A DNA stretch of 64,000 nucleotides, from the NCBI GenBank assembly GCA_010093515.1, contig MU001679.1:753859-817858 (forward strand). Reading direction: 5' to 3'. The stretch is from Lineolata rhizophorae (lineage: Eukaryota; Ascomycota; Dothideomycetes; Lineolatales; Lineolataceae). Under the pieces are notes generated by a model, which was not told where the DNA came from, did not search any database, and was given only the letters and a program-made list of their open reading frames with translations. The position numbers were made by a program, and so were the translations under genes. This document shows positions 35,172 through 45,372 of this stretch, piece after piece (positions within the stretch are counted from its first letter, which is position 1; each line of letters starts with the position of its first letter).

Positions 35172-37065
35172 ATGCAGCGTGCCACCTCCATCCGGCGCTA
35201 CTTCTCGCCGCGTCGCAAGAGCTCTACTGAAGCCAGTGCGGCCGAGCCTGAGTCCTCTCCGCCGCAGGAGTCGCAGCAGGAACAGCCCGCCACCAAGCCC
35301 GGTGGCGGAGTCATCGACACCCTGACCGCTCGGTGGGAAAACCTCAAGTCATCGCATCACCGACCTGGCGCGACCAAGCGCAATTCGACCTCAGGCGCGT
35401 CGCCCGCAGCCGGAGCTCCCGCCGAGCAGACATCGTCAACCGCCGCGAACGCGACGGCGACGGGGACGACCGAGGACGCGCCTCAGAAGCCGGTCAATGG
35501 CAGCATGGACAATGCAGCGGAAGGAGATGGGCGGAAACCGACGCCGATATTCAATGCGGATGATTTGAAGTTCCTCCGAGGGATCACGGACGCGGAGGAG
35601 GAGGAGACGCCGCCGGCGCTCCCGGCGCGGCCGTCGAGGGGGAAGGATGCGCAGATGGCGTTGATGGATGGAGCGGACCAGATTCCGTTACCAGCGTCGC
35701 CATCGGCAGAGGAAGAAGAGGCGAAGAAGCTGGATATGATGGTTGAAGGGGAGGGGAAGAAGGAAAGTGAAGAGGCGCAGAAAAAGGAAGGAAAGAAGGC
35801 AGAGAAGGTCGGGAAGAAGGCCAAGAATGCTTATTGGACCTATCTGCCAAACTGGATGGTCAAGGATAAGGTAAATTTGATAATTCATCGTCTGATTATG
35901 CACATGAGCTAATGTTTCCTAGGATAAAAAGAAGAAGGGATCTGCAGCTTCCGGAGAGAACGGGGCCGAGGATCCAGCTTCGTTGGAACAAGAAGCGCGC
36001 GATGAAGAAAAGGATCTGAGCAAGATTCTTGACCAACTTAATCTATCCGCTGTCAACAATCGCGTCTTCTCTTTCAGCAAGGAATCGCAGGACCTGCTGG
36101 ACCGGTTCGTCCAAGTCCTCAAGGACATCGTCAACGGTGTCCCGACCGCGTACGATGACCTAGAGAAGCTGCTCACGCGCTCTGAATCCCAACTCTCGCG
36201 AATGTATGGCGATATGCCTCCCTGGGTACAGTCTCTTGTCAAGATGCTGCCAGCCAAGATGCTGCCCAGCATTGCGCCCGAACTCTTCGCCGAGGCCTCG
36301 GAGAAGCCGGGTAATACATTTGAAACCACCGAGACAACGACGTCAAAGCCGAGCGAGGGCGGTAAGGAGAAGAAGAAAAAGTCCAAAGTCAAAATCCCGA
36401 GCTTGAAACGTCTTGTCACGGAGCAAGGAGCTGTGGCGGGGATGCTCAGGTCGATTGTCCAGTTTCTCCAGATGCGCTTCCCGGCTTTGATGACGGGTAC
36501 GAACGTAGTGCTCAGCGTAGCGGTCTTCTGTAAGTACTTGCGGCCTTTCACTTTCTAACGCAGCTACTAATCATCGCCTATAGTACTCCTATTCGTCTTC
36601 TGGTATTGCCACAAGCGTGGCCGCGAAGTCCGCCTCGCCCGTGCCGCTGAAGCCGCTCAGGCCAAAGAGGCCAACGAAGCTGAAGCCAGGAGGGACGCTG
36701 AGGCAGAAGCCGCCTTCACAACAGCAACGGCCGGCGATTCCACCGCCAAATCCGCCTCACAGCTCTCGCCTGCAGACGCCGTGCCCGAGGCATCTGATCT
36801 CGAGTACTCCGTCTCCGACCTCGAAGACGAGGCACAACCTCAGTCAACTGCAGCACGGCGCGCTTCTTCCATGGGAGGCAAGCTGGGAGAAGGCGCGGAG
36901 GAGCCGGACCACGAGCCGCCGATTTCAATTAATGTAGATCCAGCCGTGCCGGATAAGCCGAGCGCGGCGGTAGCGGATCTGCCGTCAGTGGTGAATCTGC
37001 CGGAGCCTGGAGCGGTGCCGTTGCCTGAGCAGAAGAAGGAGGAAAAGGAGGTGTTGGAGAAATAA
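35172..37065 (+). CDS. Conserved-looking single-pass membrane protein, function unknown
   Basis: Product 595 aa from exons 35172-35870, 35923-36529 and 36584-37065 (introns 52 and 54 nt, GT-AG). The first 233 residues are basic/acidic low complexity, starting MQRATSIRRYFSPRRKSS and ending YWTYLPNWMVKDK. The middle part (about 235-425) is predicted helical, with LEKLLTRSESQLSRMYGDMP and WVQSLVKMLPAKMLPSIAPE. One hydrophobic segment follows at about 428-447 (NVVLSVAVFLLLFVFWYCHK), flanked by basic residues. The last ~145 residues are Ala/Glu-rich and charged, possibly coiled-coil at first (RLARAAEAAQAKEANEAEAR). There is no signal peptide, so a tail-facing or single-span ER/organelle membrane protein is likely. 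I recognise no named domain. The start is the first ATG, in a CT-rich promoter context. Confidence 0.85.
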
Positions 37066-38168
37066 GGAAGGGAATAGTTGAGTTGATAAGGCCGAGGAGA
37101 GAGGATGGCCGAATTGCATGGCCAGAGTGTATGGATGAGGGGTGATGGCTAGTGCTTTGGTACATTCTGCTTGATTTCTGCTTACACGACTGATCTGTTG
37201 AAGATACCACTGTCATTGTCCGCAGGTCTGATTCGGAGTGTTACGGGTTCAAAATTGGATGGATGATACGCCCCACACGGTAATGTAAGGAACACTGTAG
37301 CCATTTAATATGTATACCTATTGGAATGAGCTGGAGCTACGAACAAATGAGGTAATTTGGAATAGTAATAAGAAACCCGTCACGTCCTAGTCAGCACTCC
37401 TGCATGGCATGGTGGCAATCAGGCAAGTACTTACTTGATCCTCGGCCAACGCAGCATTGTGGTACTTTTCACGTGCTACTGCCACTGAATTCCCCGCGTC
37501 CTATCGCGTGGATCCGGAGCGTAAGAATCTCGGAGACAGGGATCTTGGTATTTCCAGCCTCGCCTTGCCCAAGATTTTCCCCGATTCTTACATGTTAAAT
37601 CCCAGAAGCCAAGGCGACCTATTCATCAATTAAGTGACGTGGCGGCAGCTTTCTCTAAGACTCCCATATAGTTCGTCTATGGGTTTTTAGGTCCCAGAGT
37701 TCAATCATATTGGAGCACGACTTGGAAGCCTTTCCTTCGAGTTGAGATTACCCTTCCAAGCGTAGGTTTTGCATGGTATGTACACAACATAGTAAATTTA
37801 TTATGAAGAGGAGGGACTCTAGTAAATACCCTTCTAGTGTCCTAATCAACCCTATATACTATACCACGGAGGGATATCCTCGGAGCTACTAGGTCATTAG
37901 TCTTGCACAATGAAGATTCTAAGTGAATTCCAATTTTTGAGGCCTCGCCCAGCGTACGGATGATCACCCGACAGCCTTGTGCGGGTAAATTTGGTCCGCA
38001 TTGTAGATCTCCAACCATGCCGGCTTGGAAGCCCGCGCACGTCTCATCTGTGGCGGTGCTGATTGGCGCATGCGGAGGCTGTTCCCTGTCGCACATCCCC
38101 GCGATGATGTCGATGCGGGCCCAGCCATATGTGGCGGTTGCATCAGGCTTGGAATCGGTGGTCTTGCC

Positions 38169-38175
38169 GACGTCA
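38169..38175. promoter_or_regulatory. CRE-like site GACGTCA
   Basis: The palindrome-like GACGTCAT lies 34 bp before a TATA box and about 165 bp before the ATG of the LEA-like gene. CRE sites are bound by ATF/CREB bZIP factors, which in moulds (AtfA type) control stress and spore genes. Function here is inferred from position. Confidence 0.4.
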
Positions 38176-38208
38176 TTGTGGAAATGAAGCACAAGTACAG
38201 AATTCGCA

Positions 38209-38214
38209 TATATA
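38209..38214 (+). promoter_or_regulatory. TATA box of the LEA-like gene
   Basis: CATATATAGGG lies 131 bp upstream of the start codon at 38340. The sequence between is A/C-rich and ends CCATCCACAATG, a good fungal start context. Confidence 0.5.
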
Positions 38215-38339
38215 GGGACAGTGGGACAGCTCAGATTAGAAAGGAGACTACAGAGAGGAAATACCCCGAGACTCCGAACAGATTCCTAAACTCAAGTCAC
38301 CTTCTTGATCAACAAATTCATATCCACAAACCATCCACA

Positions 38340-38771
38340 ATGTCGAACCAGCAGAAGGACCAGCAAGGTACGTCTCATGTCTCTCAGTTAGCCAACGCTC
38401 TTTGTCACGCACATCGCCACGTATCCTCAGTACACTAACAAACAGACATCGTTGGCGGCCTAGGTAACATCCTCGGCGGCGTGACCGACACTGTCGGCAA
38501 GGGCGTCGGCGGCGTCACCAATACTCTGGGCGAGACCGTTGGCACCGTCGGCAAGGGCGTCGGTGACACCGCCAGTGGCGTTACGCAAGGTATCGGCGAC
38601 ACCACCAAGGGTAAGTGATGCACCGGATTGTTTCTCTGCTAGTTGGAAGACTCTCCTGGCTGACTGAGTATTCCTCTAGGTGTGGGCAACACGGCGCAAG
38701 GCGCGACAAACAAGGCGGGCGAGACCTTTGGTGGGAAGAAGCAGACTGGCGAGAACCCACTTGGATTGTAA
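38340..38771 (+). CDS. Small glycine-rich LEA-like repeat protein
   Basis: Three short exons (38340-38367, 38446-38610, 38680-38771) encode 94 aa. Introns of 78 and 69 nt have GTACGT and GTAAGT donors with CAG/TAG acceptors, and phases match. The product begins MSNQQKDQQ, then a periodic region of GVGxT-type repeats (VTDTVGKGVGGVTNTLGET, GKGVGDTASGVTQGIGDTTK), and ends KAGETFGGKKQTGENPLGL. It has no Cys or Trp, no signal peptide and no membrane segment. The 11-residue-like periodicity of Gly, Val, Thr and Lys resembles LEA-type stress proteins that fold as amphipathic helices on drying. A role in desiccation, osmotic or spore protection is inference. A TATA box and CRE-like site upstream fit strong stress regulation. 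Because of its short exons it is easily missed by ORF-based calling. Confidence 0.75.
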
Positions 38772-39039
38772 ACCGGAAAGGGATGGTATGAAAAAGTATA
38801 CTGGACGTCTAGGTCGCGATATGAGTCGCTTCTGGAACATTTTTCCACTTTCTGGCGTCCAGGAATGACATAATTATGTAATGTTACTATAAATTGTGTA
38901 CGAATAAACCGTCATTGTCAACTCAATGCCTTCTGTGACTAGTATATCTTCTTTTTGTATAACTTAATTCTTGGAGACCTCGATTGATATCTTGTAGCTA
39001 CATCGAGTGGCATCAGATCTCTTCGTCTCGGAAATATCT

Positions 39040-40119
39040 TTATGCGTTCTCCCACTCCGGCTTCTTCTTCTCGGCAAAGGCGGCCATACCTGTTACTCAG
39101 TTAGCATATCATTCGACTTTACACACGAAGGTAATGATTAAATTCCATACCGATCTTCTGATCCCTGCTGCCAAACAATGAATGGAACACTCTCCGCTCA
39201 TACTCCACACCCTCCCTAATCCCCAAGTCCTGACTCTTATTCACAACCTCCTTGGCCGCCTTGACCGCAATCCGACTATGTCTTGCAATCTTCTGCGCGA
39301 GCCCCAGCGCCCCATCCACACACTCCTGCGGCGACTCGAACACCTTAGCGGCCAGCCCCCACTCACCCGCCTTCTTCCCGTCGAAGTTATCCCCGCTCAG
39401 CACCAGCTCCATAGCCCTGCTCTTCCCGATAGCCCTGGTCAGTCGCTGCGACCCGCCCGCGCCCGGCACGACGCCGAGCTTGATCTCCGGCTGGCCGAAG
39501 GCGGCGCCCGCGGAGCAGTACATGATATCGGCCATCATGGCGAGCTCGCAGCCGCCACCGAGGGCGTAGCCGTTGACGGCGGCGAGGACGGGCTTCTTGA
39601 TCTGCGCGGCCAGGTCGGACCAGTTTTCGATAAAGTCGGTGCCGTAGGCGGATGCGAAGGTTTTGTCCTTCATCTCCTTGATGTCGGCGCCGGCTGGTTC
39701 GTCGCGCTCCGAAGACGCGCTTAGCGCGCTGGACTGAGGACGGACGTGTCTGGGACGGGGGAGAGAAGCTAACCTGCGAAGGCCTTCTCGGAGCCGGTGA
39801 TCACCATGGCGCCGACGGACAAGTCGGCGTCGAATTTGCGGAGCGCGTCATTGAGCTCGACGATTAGTGGCGTGCACAACGCATTGAGAGCTTTGGGGCG
39901 GTTCAACGTGACTTTGGAGGTTCAGTTCGTTAGCCGCACAGATTCGCTATCCTTCTCTCATTGGGAATCTGTATTACCTAGCCCCACTCCCGGTCTGGGC
40001 GTGGAGACCAGAATGTATTCGTACGAGGTTGAGGGCGCCGAGTAGTTCCGAACGAGCCGAGGGAGGGTGGAAGGGACGAATTGGGAGCGGACGCGAGCAG
40101 AGGCGCGAAACGAGGACAT
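39040..40119 (-). CDS. Mitochondrial enoyl-CoA hydratase
   Basis: Crotonase-fold enzyme hydrating 2-enoyl-CoA to 3-hydroxyacyl-CoA in mitochondrial beta-oxidation and branched-chain amino-acid breakdown. Exons on the minus strand: 40119-39978, 39911-39774, 39693-39151, 39089-39040; product 290 aa. The N-terminus ([19 protein letters not shown]...RLVRNYSAP) is Arg/Ser-rich without acids, a typical mitochondrial presequence. The oxyanion-hole segments are present ([28 protein letters not shown]). The two catalytic glutamates are Glu143 (GGGCELA) and Glu163 (FGQPEIKLG), as in the rat mitochondrial enzyme. The C-terminus is the usual [14 protein letters not shown]. The first intron uses an AAG acceptor. 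The gene is divergent from RER1 with 442 bp between start codons. Confidence 0.95.
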
Positions 40120-40561
40120 TGTTTAGGGCCGTGGTGGATTGTCGCAAAATTGAGGCAATTGGGGCGTGGGAGAGATCAAGATATATGTGACTTTACATGG
40201 TGAGGATTACTGAGAACTTGACGACAGCTCTCGGGTGGAGCTCGGATATCCGAGGCTTAAGGTGACGCACGTTGCTAGTCCGCTTCCGGCTGGGGCGCAC
40301 AGCCTTGCAGGCAAGGGAGTACGGTGGCCTCTGCGAGCAGCGGGCGCAAACCTCCTGGGCCTAGAATTATTTCGTGGCATCCGCGCGCGAGGCTGCCCAG
40401 CTCCTTGTCGCCTACACCCCATACTTTGCCTTCTGCCTTGCGCGCTTTTTAATTCCGTCTTTTTCTTCCTTCTAGAGGCCCTGGTCTCTCCACTTTGCTT
40501 CATCGGATCGTTTTGGGGAGCATAGCGGCGTCTCTTGGGCTTGCCCGAAAAGCTATTCGCG
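40120..40561. promoter_or_regulatory. Divergent promoter, enoyl-CoA hydratase/RER1
   Basis: 442 bp between opposite start codons. It is moderately GC-rich with pyrimidine tracts (for example TCTTTTTCTTCCTTCT near 40460-40475) on the RER1 side, typical of fungal core promoters. No specific factor site is claimed. Confidence 0.55.
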
Positions 40562-41402
40562 ATGGACGCGCCGGAGCCTGATACCCCTTTCGCCGCCGTG
40601 AGCGCGCACACGTCGCGTTGGGGACGTGTCAGTTTTGCCCTCCCCTGTCGGAATCGTGCGCCGCGGCTAACATTCTGTTCTCGCGCTGATAGATCTATCA
40701 AGCCTACCTGGATCAATCGACGCCCTTTACGGCCTACCGGTGGATCGGCACCGGTGTTCTCTTCCTCTTCTTCTGCCTTCGAATATTCTGGGCGCAAGGC
40801 TGGTACATCGGTATGGACTCGCTCAAGGCCCCTTCCGTGCCGAACCTAGATTAAATAGCGAGAACCTGACCCCTCGCGACTCCGCGAATCTTAAATAGTC
40901 GCCTACTCGCTCGGCATCTACCTTCTGAACCTGTTCCTCGCGTTCATCTCGCCCAAGTTCGACCCCTCATTGGAACAAGATGAAGGAATGGAGGATGGCA
41001 ATGCGGGAGGGTCTCTCCCGACTAAGGAGGACCAGGAGTTCCGCCCGTTCGTAAGGCGCCTGCCGGAGTTCAAGTTCTGGCACGCGACCACCCGCGCCAT
41101 TGCCATTGGATTCGTGTGCAGCTGGTTTGAGATTTTCAACCTGCCGGTCTTCTGGCCTGTTTTGGTCGTGTATTGGTTAATTCTGTTCTCTTTGACCAGT
41201 AAGTGGACTTTTCCGTGACGTGGAGAATGTTAGAAGTCTAGAGGTGGATGCGGCGCGAAACAGGGTCAGGCTGTCTGGAATTTGCATGGCTGACCCAAGT
41301 TCATTTATTGTTGCAGTGAGGAGACAAATCCAGCACATGATCAAGTACCGCTACGTGCCATTTACCGTTGGCAAGGCCCGATATGCTGGTAGCAACAAGT
41401 AA
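40562..41402 (+). CDS. rer1: Rer1 family Golgi-to-ER retrieval receptor
   Basis: Rer1 sorts ER membrane proteins back from the early Golgi in COPI vesicles. Exons 40562-40597, 40693-40810, 40899-41198, 41317-41402; product 179 aa, close to the family size. Four hydrophobic segments are visible: TGVLFLFFCLRIFW, SLGIYLLNLFLAFI, AIAIGFVCSWFEIF and WPVLVVYWLILFSLT. Family motifs include YQAYLDQSTPFTAYRW, FDPSLEQDE, EFRPFVRRLPEFKFW, and the basic C-terminal HMIKYRYVPFTVGKARY. The first exon codes only 12 residues (MDAPEPDTPFAA). All four introns/exons join in frame with GT-AG sites. The enzyme gene next door shares only the promoter region. Confidence 0.95.
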
Positions 41403-43419
41403 ATCGCATCGCTGACAACGAATCGATGTTACAATCTCTACTGGGGAGGGATCGCGGCGCGATAAACCGGGTTGAACGCGAGATGGCCCAAGTGTACTAA
41501 TGGCAAATATTTCTACGGTAACAACCTTCATACGGTCAGGCTAGGCTGGATTTGGGCGCTGGACTTTGGGGATAGTGTAGGTTTTGATAACACTAGCCGG
41601 CAACCTCCTTTCCATGCATATGTTTGGTGGATCACGCGACCGAACCAGGAACTGTCTGCTCTTTCCACCGTTAGATTTAGCGATGCCTATTGTTTCAGTA
41701 TTTTTTGAGTTTATTAGGCTCTGGCGTGTTTCAGGCTTGAAAATAAGAATTTCTCAATATCCCGCTACTCATGCTAGTCTGCAATTTTAAGTATTATCAA
41801 ATGACCCGGCATGGATTCTCAACAATGCCATTACGTCAGATTGCCTTGTGGATAGGTGAAATAAGGCCTTGATTATTAGTTTCTATGTGAGTAAGACTTT
41901 TGGAAAGTTTGATAAACTCGTACGAAAGCACCGGGGGAGCTATGTCGATCATGAGTAGAAAGAGCATTGATCTCTTGTTGGTCTAATCGCTAGAGAAAGC
42001 AGTATAACTACTTAGTAAATGTCAATTTCAACCTTTGGGAACTCGCAGAATCGCCACGACCGCCACACTGAGTCCGCGCCACGATGAACTTGCAGGATAC
42101 CAACTCTCTCAAATGCATCGCCACGCCTGGTCAAATCACCGAGAACCAGAAATCTCCTTAAGTCTATATGGCCGGACTGTTTCAGTAGCTTACGAAAACG
42201 ACACCACCGCCCGTGATATTGTTATCTTTGGATTCGCTCGACCGCCGAATGGTCTGTCTAGGTTCGCCTTCAGAATTAAGCGTGTTGCATGCTTCGACAA
42301 CCACGTCAAGAAATAAAAGACGACTTGTGGAAGCTTTTGGAAGGTCGAGCCTAGTAAGCTAAAATGCATTGAACAACGTTTCGCTCAGTCTGTTCTGCCA
42401 TATGGACAAGTTATATGTAACAGCCTGGCCAGAACCTCGGATAAAGTCACCCTCCGCCTATCCCATTGGAGTAGTACCGTACCGATAGGCGTACAATCCA
42501 CGCCAGTGATTCTCAAGCCATATAATGTATTGTGTTTAGGTAGAAACTCTAGGTCGTCAATTAGTCCATATATGGACGCCTAACTCTAGGACGGCGCCAT
42601 ATAACCCTAGATATGCATATTTCATGACGCCAAGGCGCGTTCACAATCCAGCTGAGACTGGGAAAGTCGTTACGCCAGATTCCAGCGAGGTGTTCATCCC
42701 CTAATGCTCCCTTTGATTTCGCTGCTAAGGGAGAAAGGGGGGGCAGCCGGTCGGATTGTTTTGTGAGCTCTGGAGAGCTATACTTGCCTACGATTACTTT
42801 GACTTCAAGCGACTCAGACCCTACGTAGACGCCAGTATTTCTTATAGTTCTTCGATTATTCCATAGCGTTGCTACTGCTCTATCTTAAGCAACCTCTCAA
42901 TACGAAAATTTGATTTGCGTCATCGTTTCTCTACCTGCTTTTGCGAAGAGTTTTCGATCATAGCGTCAACTTAATTCTCCACTGCAGCACCATCATCAAG
43001 CTTTTACCACTGCAAAAATTCATGAATATCTTCAATCAGGCCATTAGAGTCTCCAACAACGCTGGCAAGGCATCAAAAGACCCATGGCGGCCATGAGATG
43101 TTAATTCACGCCAGGTTGCAACCTATACGGGTACCTCTGATCAATGATTCTGGTTAGCACAAAAACACTCAGCGTATTGAGCAGGATGACGCACCGCCAC
43201 AGCTCGCCAACTTCGACTGCTGGGGATGGCGCAGCGCCTAGTTTACTGGTAGAGCCGTGGGTGAATCCCGCTTCCACACATAGTTGCCACTAGGAGCGTT
43301 TCTGGGCTATATCGCATGAAGAATGTCACTACTTGTGGAAATACCTGTGGAATGAACACCGCCAGAAACGGGGACTAAGCTTCAGGTTTTCGAAGGCATT
43401 CCCACATTCGTCAGCTTTC
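41403..43419. other. 2-kb AT-rich gene-free region
   Basis: Beyond the RER1 3' UTR the sequence is AT-rich with no supportable gene. Open frames are under 95 residues and do not resemble families I know. A perfect 14-bp palindrome GTCCATATATGGAC lies at 42564-42577. The region may contain old transposon or decayed gene sequence, but no termini were found. Confidence 0.5.
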
Positions 43420-43719
43420 CTAAATCCTGCCGCCAGCATGGATTGACGGATTCTTGTATCCTGCGTCGATATGTGAGCCCTCAAAGATCTGATAAAAGGC
43501 TGAGTTGATCTTGTCGATGGATTCTTCGCGGTTGGGAGGACAGAAACACGGAATCTGCATATCCTCAGAGCCAGCACAGTTCCCGCTGCCATCAGGGTCT
43601 TGGCCAGCCTTCAGACCAAAGGCTGGGATCAGGATTGGATCTATTGGGGTGGAATCGGTGGGTGTCGTCGAAACAGACGCTACGGCCGCTAGGAGAGCGG
43701 GAGTTCTAGAAGATTGCAT
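43420..43719 (-). pseudogene. Truncated small secreted cysteine-containing protein ORF
   Basis: The minus-strand ATG at 43719 opens a 99-codon frame. It starts with a weak signal-like segment (PALLAAVASVS), then PIDPILIPAFGLKAG, DPDGSGNCAGSEDMQIPCFC and PPNREESIDKINSAF. This matches the layout of a widespread ascomycete family of small secreted proteins of unknown function (P-x-F-G ... NCxG ... IPCxCPP ... F/I). Those proteins normally continue with a run of residues and end in a conserved GCP motif. Here the frame ends early at HAGGRI, and neither other frame downstream shows the expected second half. It is probably a decayed or truncated copy; a missed intron is possible. Confidence 0.45.
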
Positions 43720-44089
43720 GGCTCAGTGGGTGGCTGAGCTCAGCTTCAACGTGACGGATCTTATACTCATGTACCAAGGTTGGGACCAGAAATTATCTAC
43801 GTCAAAGAATTTCTCCATGTCCCGGTTTTGGGACCAATTCCGGACCATTACTGGTCCCACCCACTCTATAACTGGTAAATCAGGAGTAAGAGTTTCACGA
43901 CCCATCGCTAAGCTGGTAGCAACTAACCCCAAATGATGCGGATCTTGATCAATTTGCTCAAAACTAAGTGCATTCAACTCAACTCGGCGAGATCTTTTGA
44001 ACAATATCAAAATTGATCTCCAAACCCTCCTTGGTGGCTCTAAACAAAGGCTGGTTTTGGACCTCCAAAATGACGTTTTGGTTAAAGGG
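43720..44089. other. 3' flank of the aldo-keto reductase gene
   Basis: An open frame on the minus strand (44106-43723) overlaps the end of the reductase gene but has no recognisable motif. Several GGTCCC/GGGACC words recur between 43780 and 43870. This is probably the 3' UTR plus spacer. Confidence 0.45.
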
Positions 44090-45322
44090 TTATTTGGCGG
44101 TCGCAAAGTTGAAATTTCCGCTGGCAGCCAGTAGTCCGGTAGCTTTTCCGATAAGCTTCGGATCCGGGCCTATGAGATTGTTCGGGAATCCCGGGTCGAA
44201 GGGAATGATACCCTCCAAGTACTCGATTTGTTGTTCCGTCAGAGTGATTTTCAGACACTTGATGTTGTCCCTCAGGTGCTCGACCTTCCGACCTCCGACG
44301 ATAGGATACGTGTAGGGATACTTGCTCATGACATAGGCCAGAGCGATGGCGGTCGGACTTTCGATACCATGCTCAGCGGCGACGTTGCAGAGAGCTTCGC
44401 TGATCTTGGCCTCATCCTCGGATTGCTCAGAGCCCTGGATGCTTCGAAGTGTTTCGCCTTTTTGCTTCCGCTCTTCAATTGCTTTTTTCGATTGGAACTT
44501 GCCAGTACCTAGGACACCCCATGGGGCGAGTGCCATTCCGAAATGGCGTGCCATCGGGATGATTTCTCGTTCGAAGTCGCGCATCATGATGTTCCACCGA
44601 CCTTGGTAGATACTGATGAGGGTCTTGCCGCTGGCGCGGGCGTAGTAGTTGGCGGCGCTAACGATCCATGCAGGGGTATCCTGTTGAATGGTATGAGTCC
44701 TTTCGCACTCCGATTTTGTAGGAAGACATCGCGTTCACCTCGGAGAGGAGGGAGGTGGTTGTGCGATGGTCGGGCCACTTACGGACACGCCCAAGTACAG
44801 GATCTTACCTTGCTCCACGAGGACGTGGAGGGAATCCATGATCTCTTCAATCGAGGTGGTGTGATCCCACCAATGCAGGTAGAGGATGTCGATATAGGAG
44901 GTACGGAGCTTTTTCAAGCTTGCCTCCACGCTGAGGCGAAGGGCCTTCTTGTGGTTCCCCGCGTAATTGATTCCCGCTACACCCAGGTCATGCTTGCGAT
45001 AATGTGTGGTATACTTCGTGGCGATGACCATCTGATCGCGGATACCTCTCGTCTCAAAGTATTCACCGAGCCAGGCCTCCGATTCTTCATCTTGGTAGTC
45101 GTTGGCGGTATCGATGAAGTTCCCCCCACTCGAGACGTATTCATCGAGGAGTTTGAATGACGCCGCTTTGTCCATGGAACCCAACTCACTCACCCATGCC
45201 TGGCCAAGGCTCATGGCTCCCAACTGAAGTGGGGAGACGCGGACTCCGGCGGTGGAGGAGAGGATCCGGTAGCGACCTAGCTCCGTGGCCGGAGCCGGGG
45301 CAGGCGTGAGTATATGGGCCAT
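44090..45322 (-). CDS. Aldo-keto reductase, aryl-alcohol dehydrogenase/norsolorinate reductase-like
   Basis: NADPH-dependent oxidoreductase of the AKR superfamily. Two exons on the minus strand, 45322-44783 and 44680-44090 (intron 102 nt); product 376 aa. The catalytic tetrad is Asp71 (NFIDTAND), Tyr76, Lys103 (MVIATKYT) and His150 (LYLHWWDH). The C-terminal NADP-binding part contains [31 protein letters not shown] and [16 protein letters not shown]. These features point to the fungal aryl-alcohol dehydrogenase group, which includes the AflF/NorB reductases of polyketide pathways. The true substrate is unknown and no polyketide synthase lies nearby. The start [19 protein letters not shown] follows a leader with a 34-nt C-run; the frame remains open through that run, so an N-terminally extended product cannot be excluded by frame alone. 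Confidence 0.93.
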
Positions 45323-45338
45323 TCGGAAGGGTGAGGCT

Positions 45339-45372
<34 letters not shown>
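45339..45372. repeat. 34-nt poly-G run (poly-C in the reductase leader)
   Basis: 34 consecutive G on the plus strand lie 16 nt upstream of the aldo-keto reductase ATG on the opposite strand. In the mRNA this would be a C-homopolymer in the 5' UTR. True length is uncertain because sequencing commonly errs here. Confidence 0.92.

Larger units (their letters stand above)
37066..38339. other. Intergenic region upstream of the LEA-like gene
   Basis: About 1.27 kb holding the 3' end of the membrane-protein gene and the promoter of the small LEA-like gene. Short open frames on both strands have no recognisable features. A CRE-like site and a TATA box near its right end are listed separately. Confidence 0.5.

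Noticed and set aside
43723-44106. Minus-strand open frame of 127 codons after the reductase gene
   Set aside because: Overlaps the reductase stop region, shows no recognisable motif and looks like 3' UTR.
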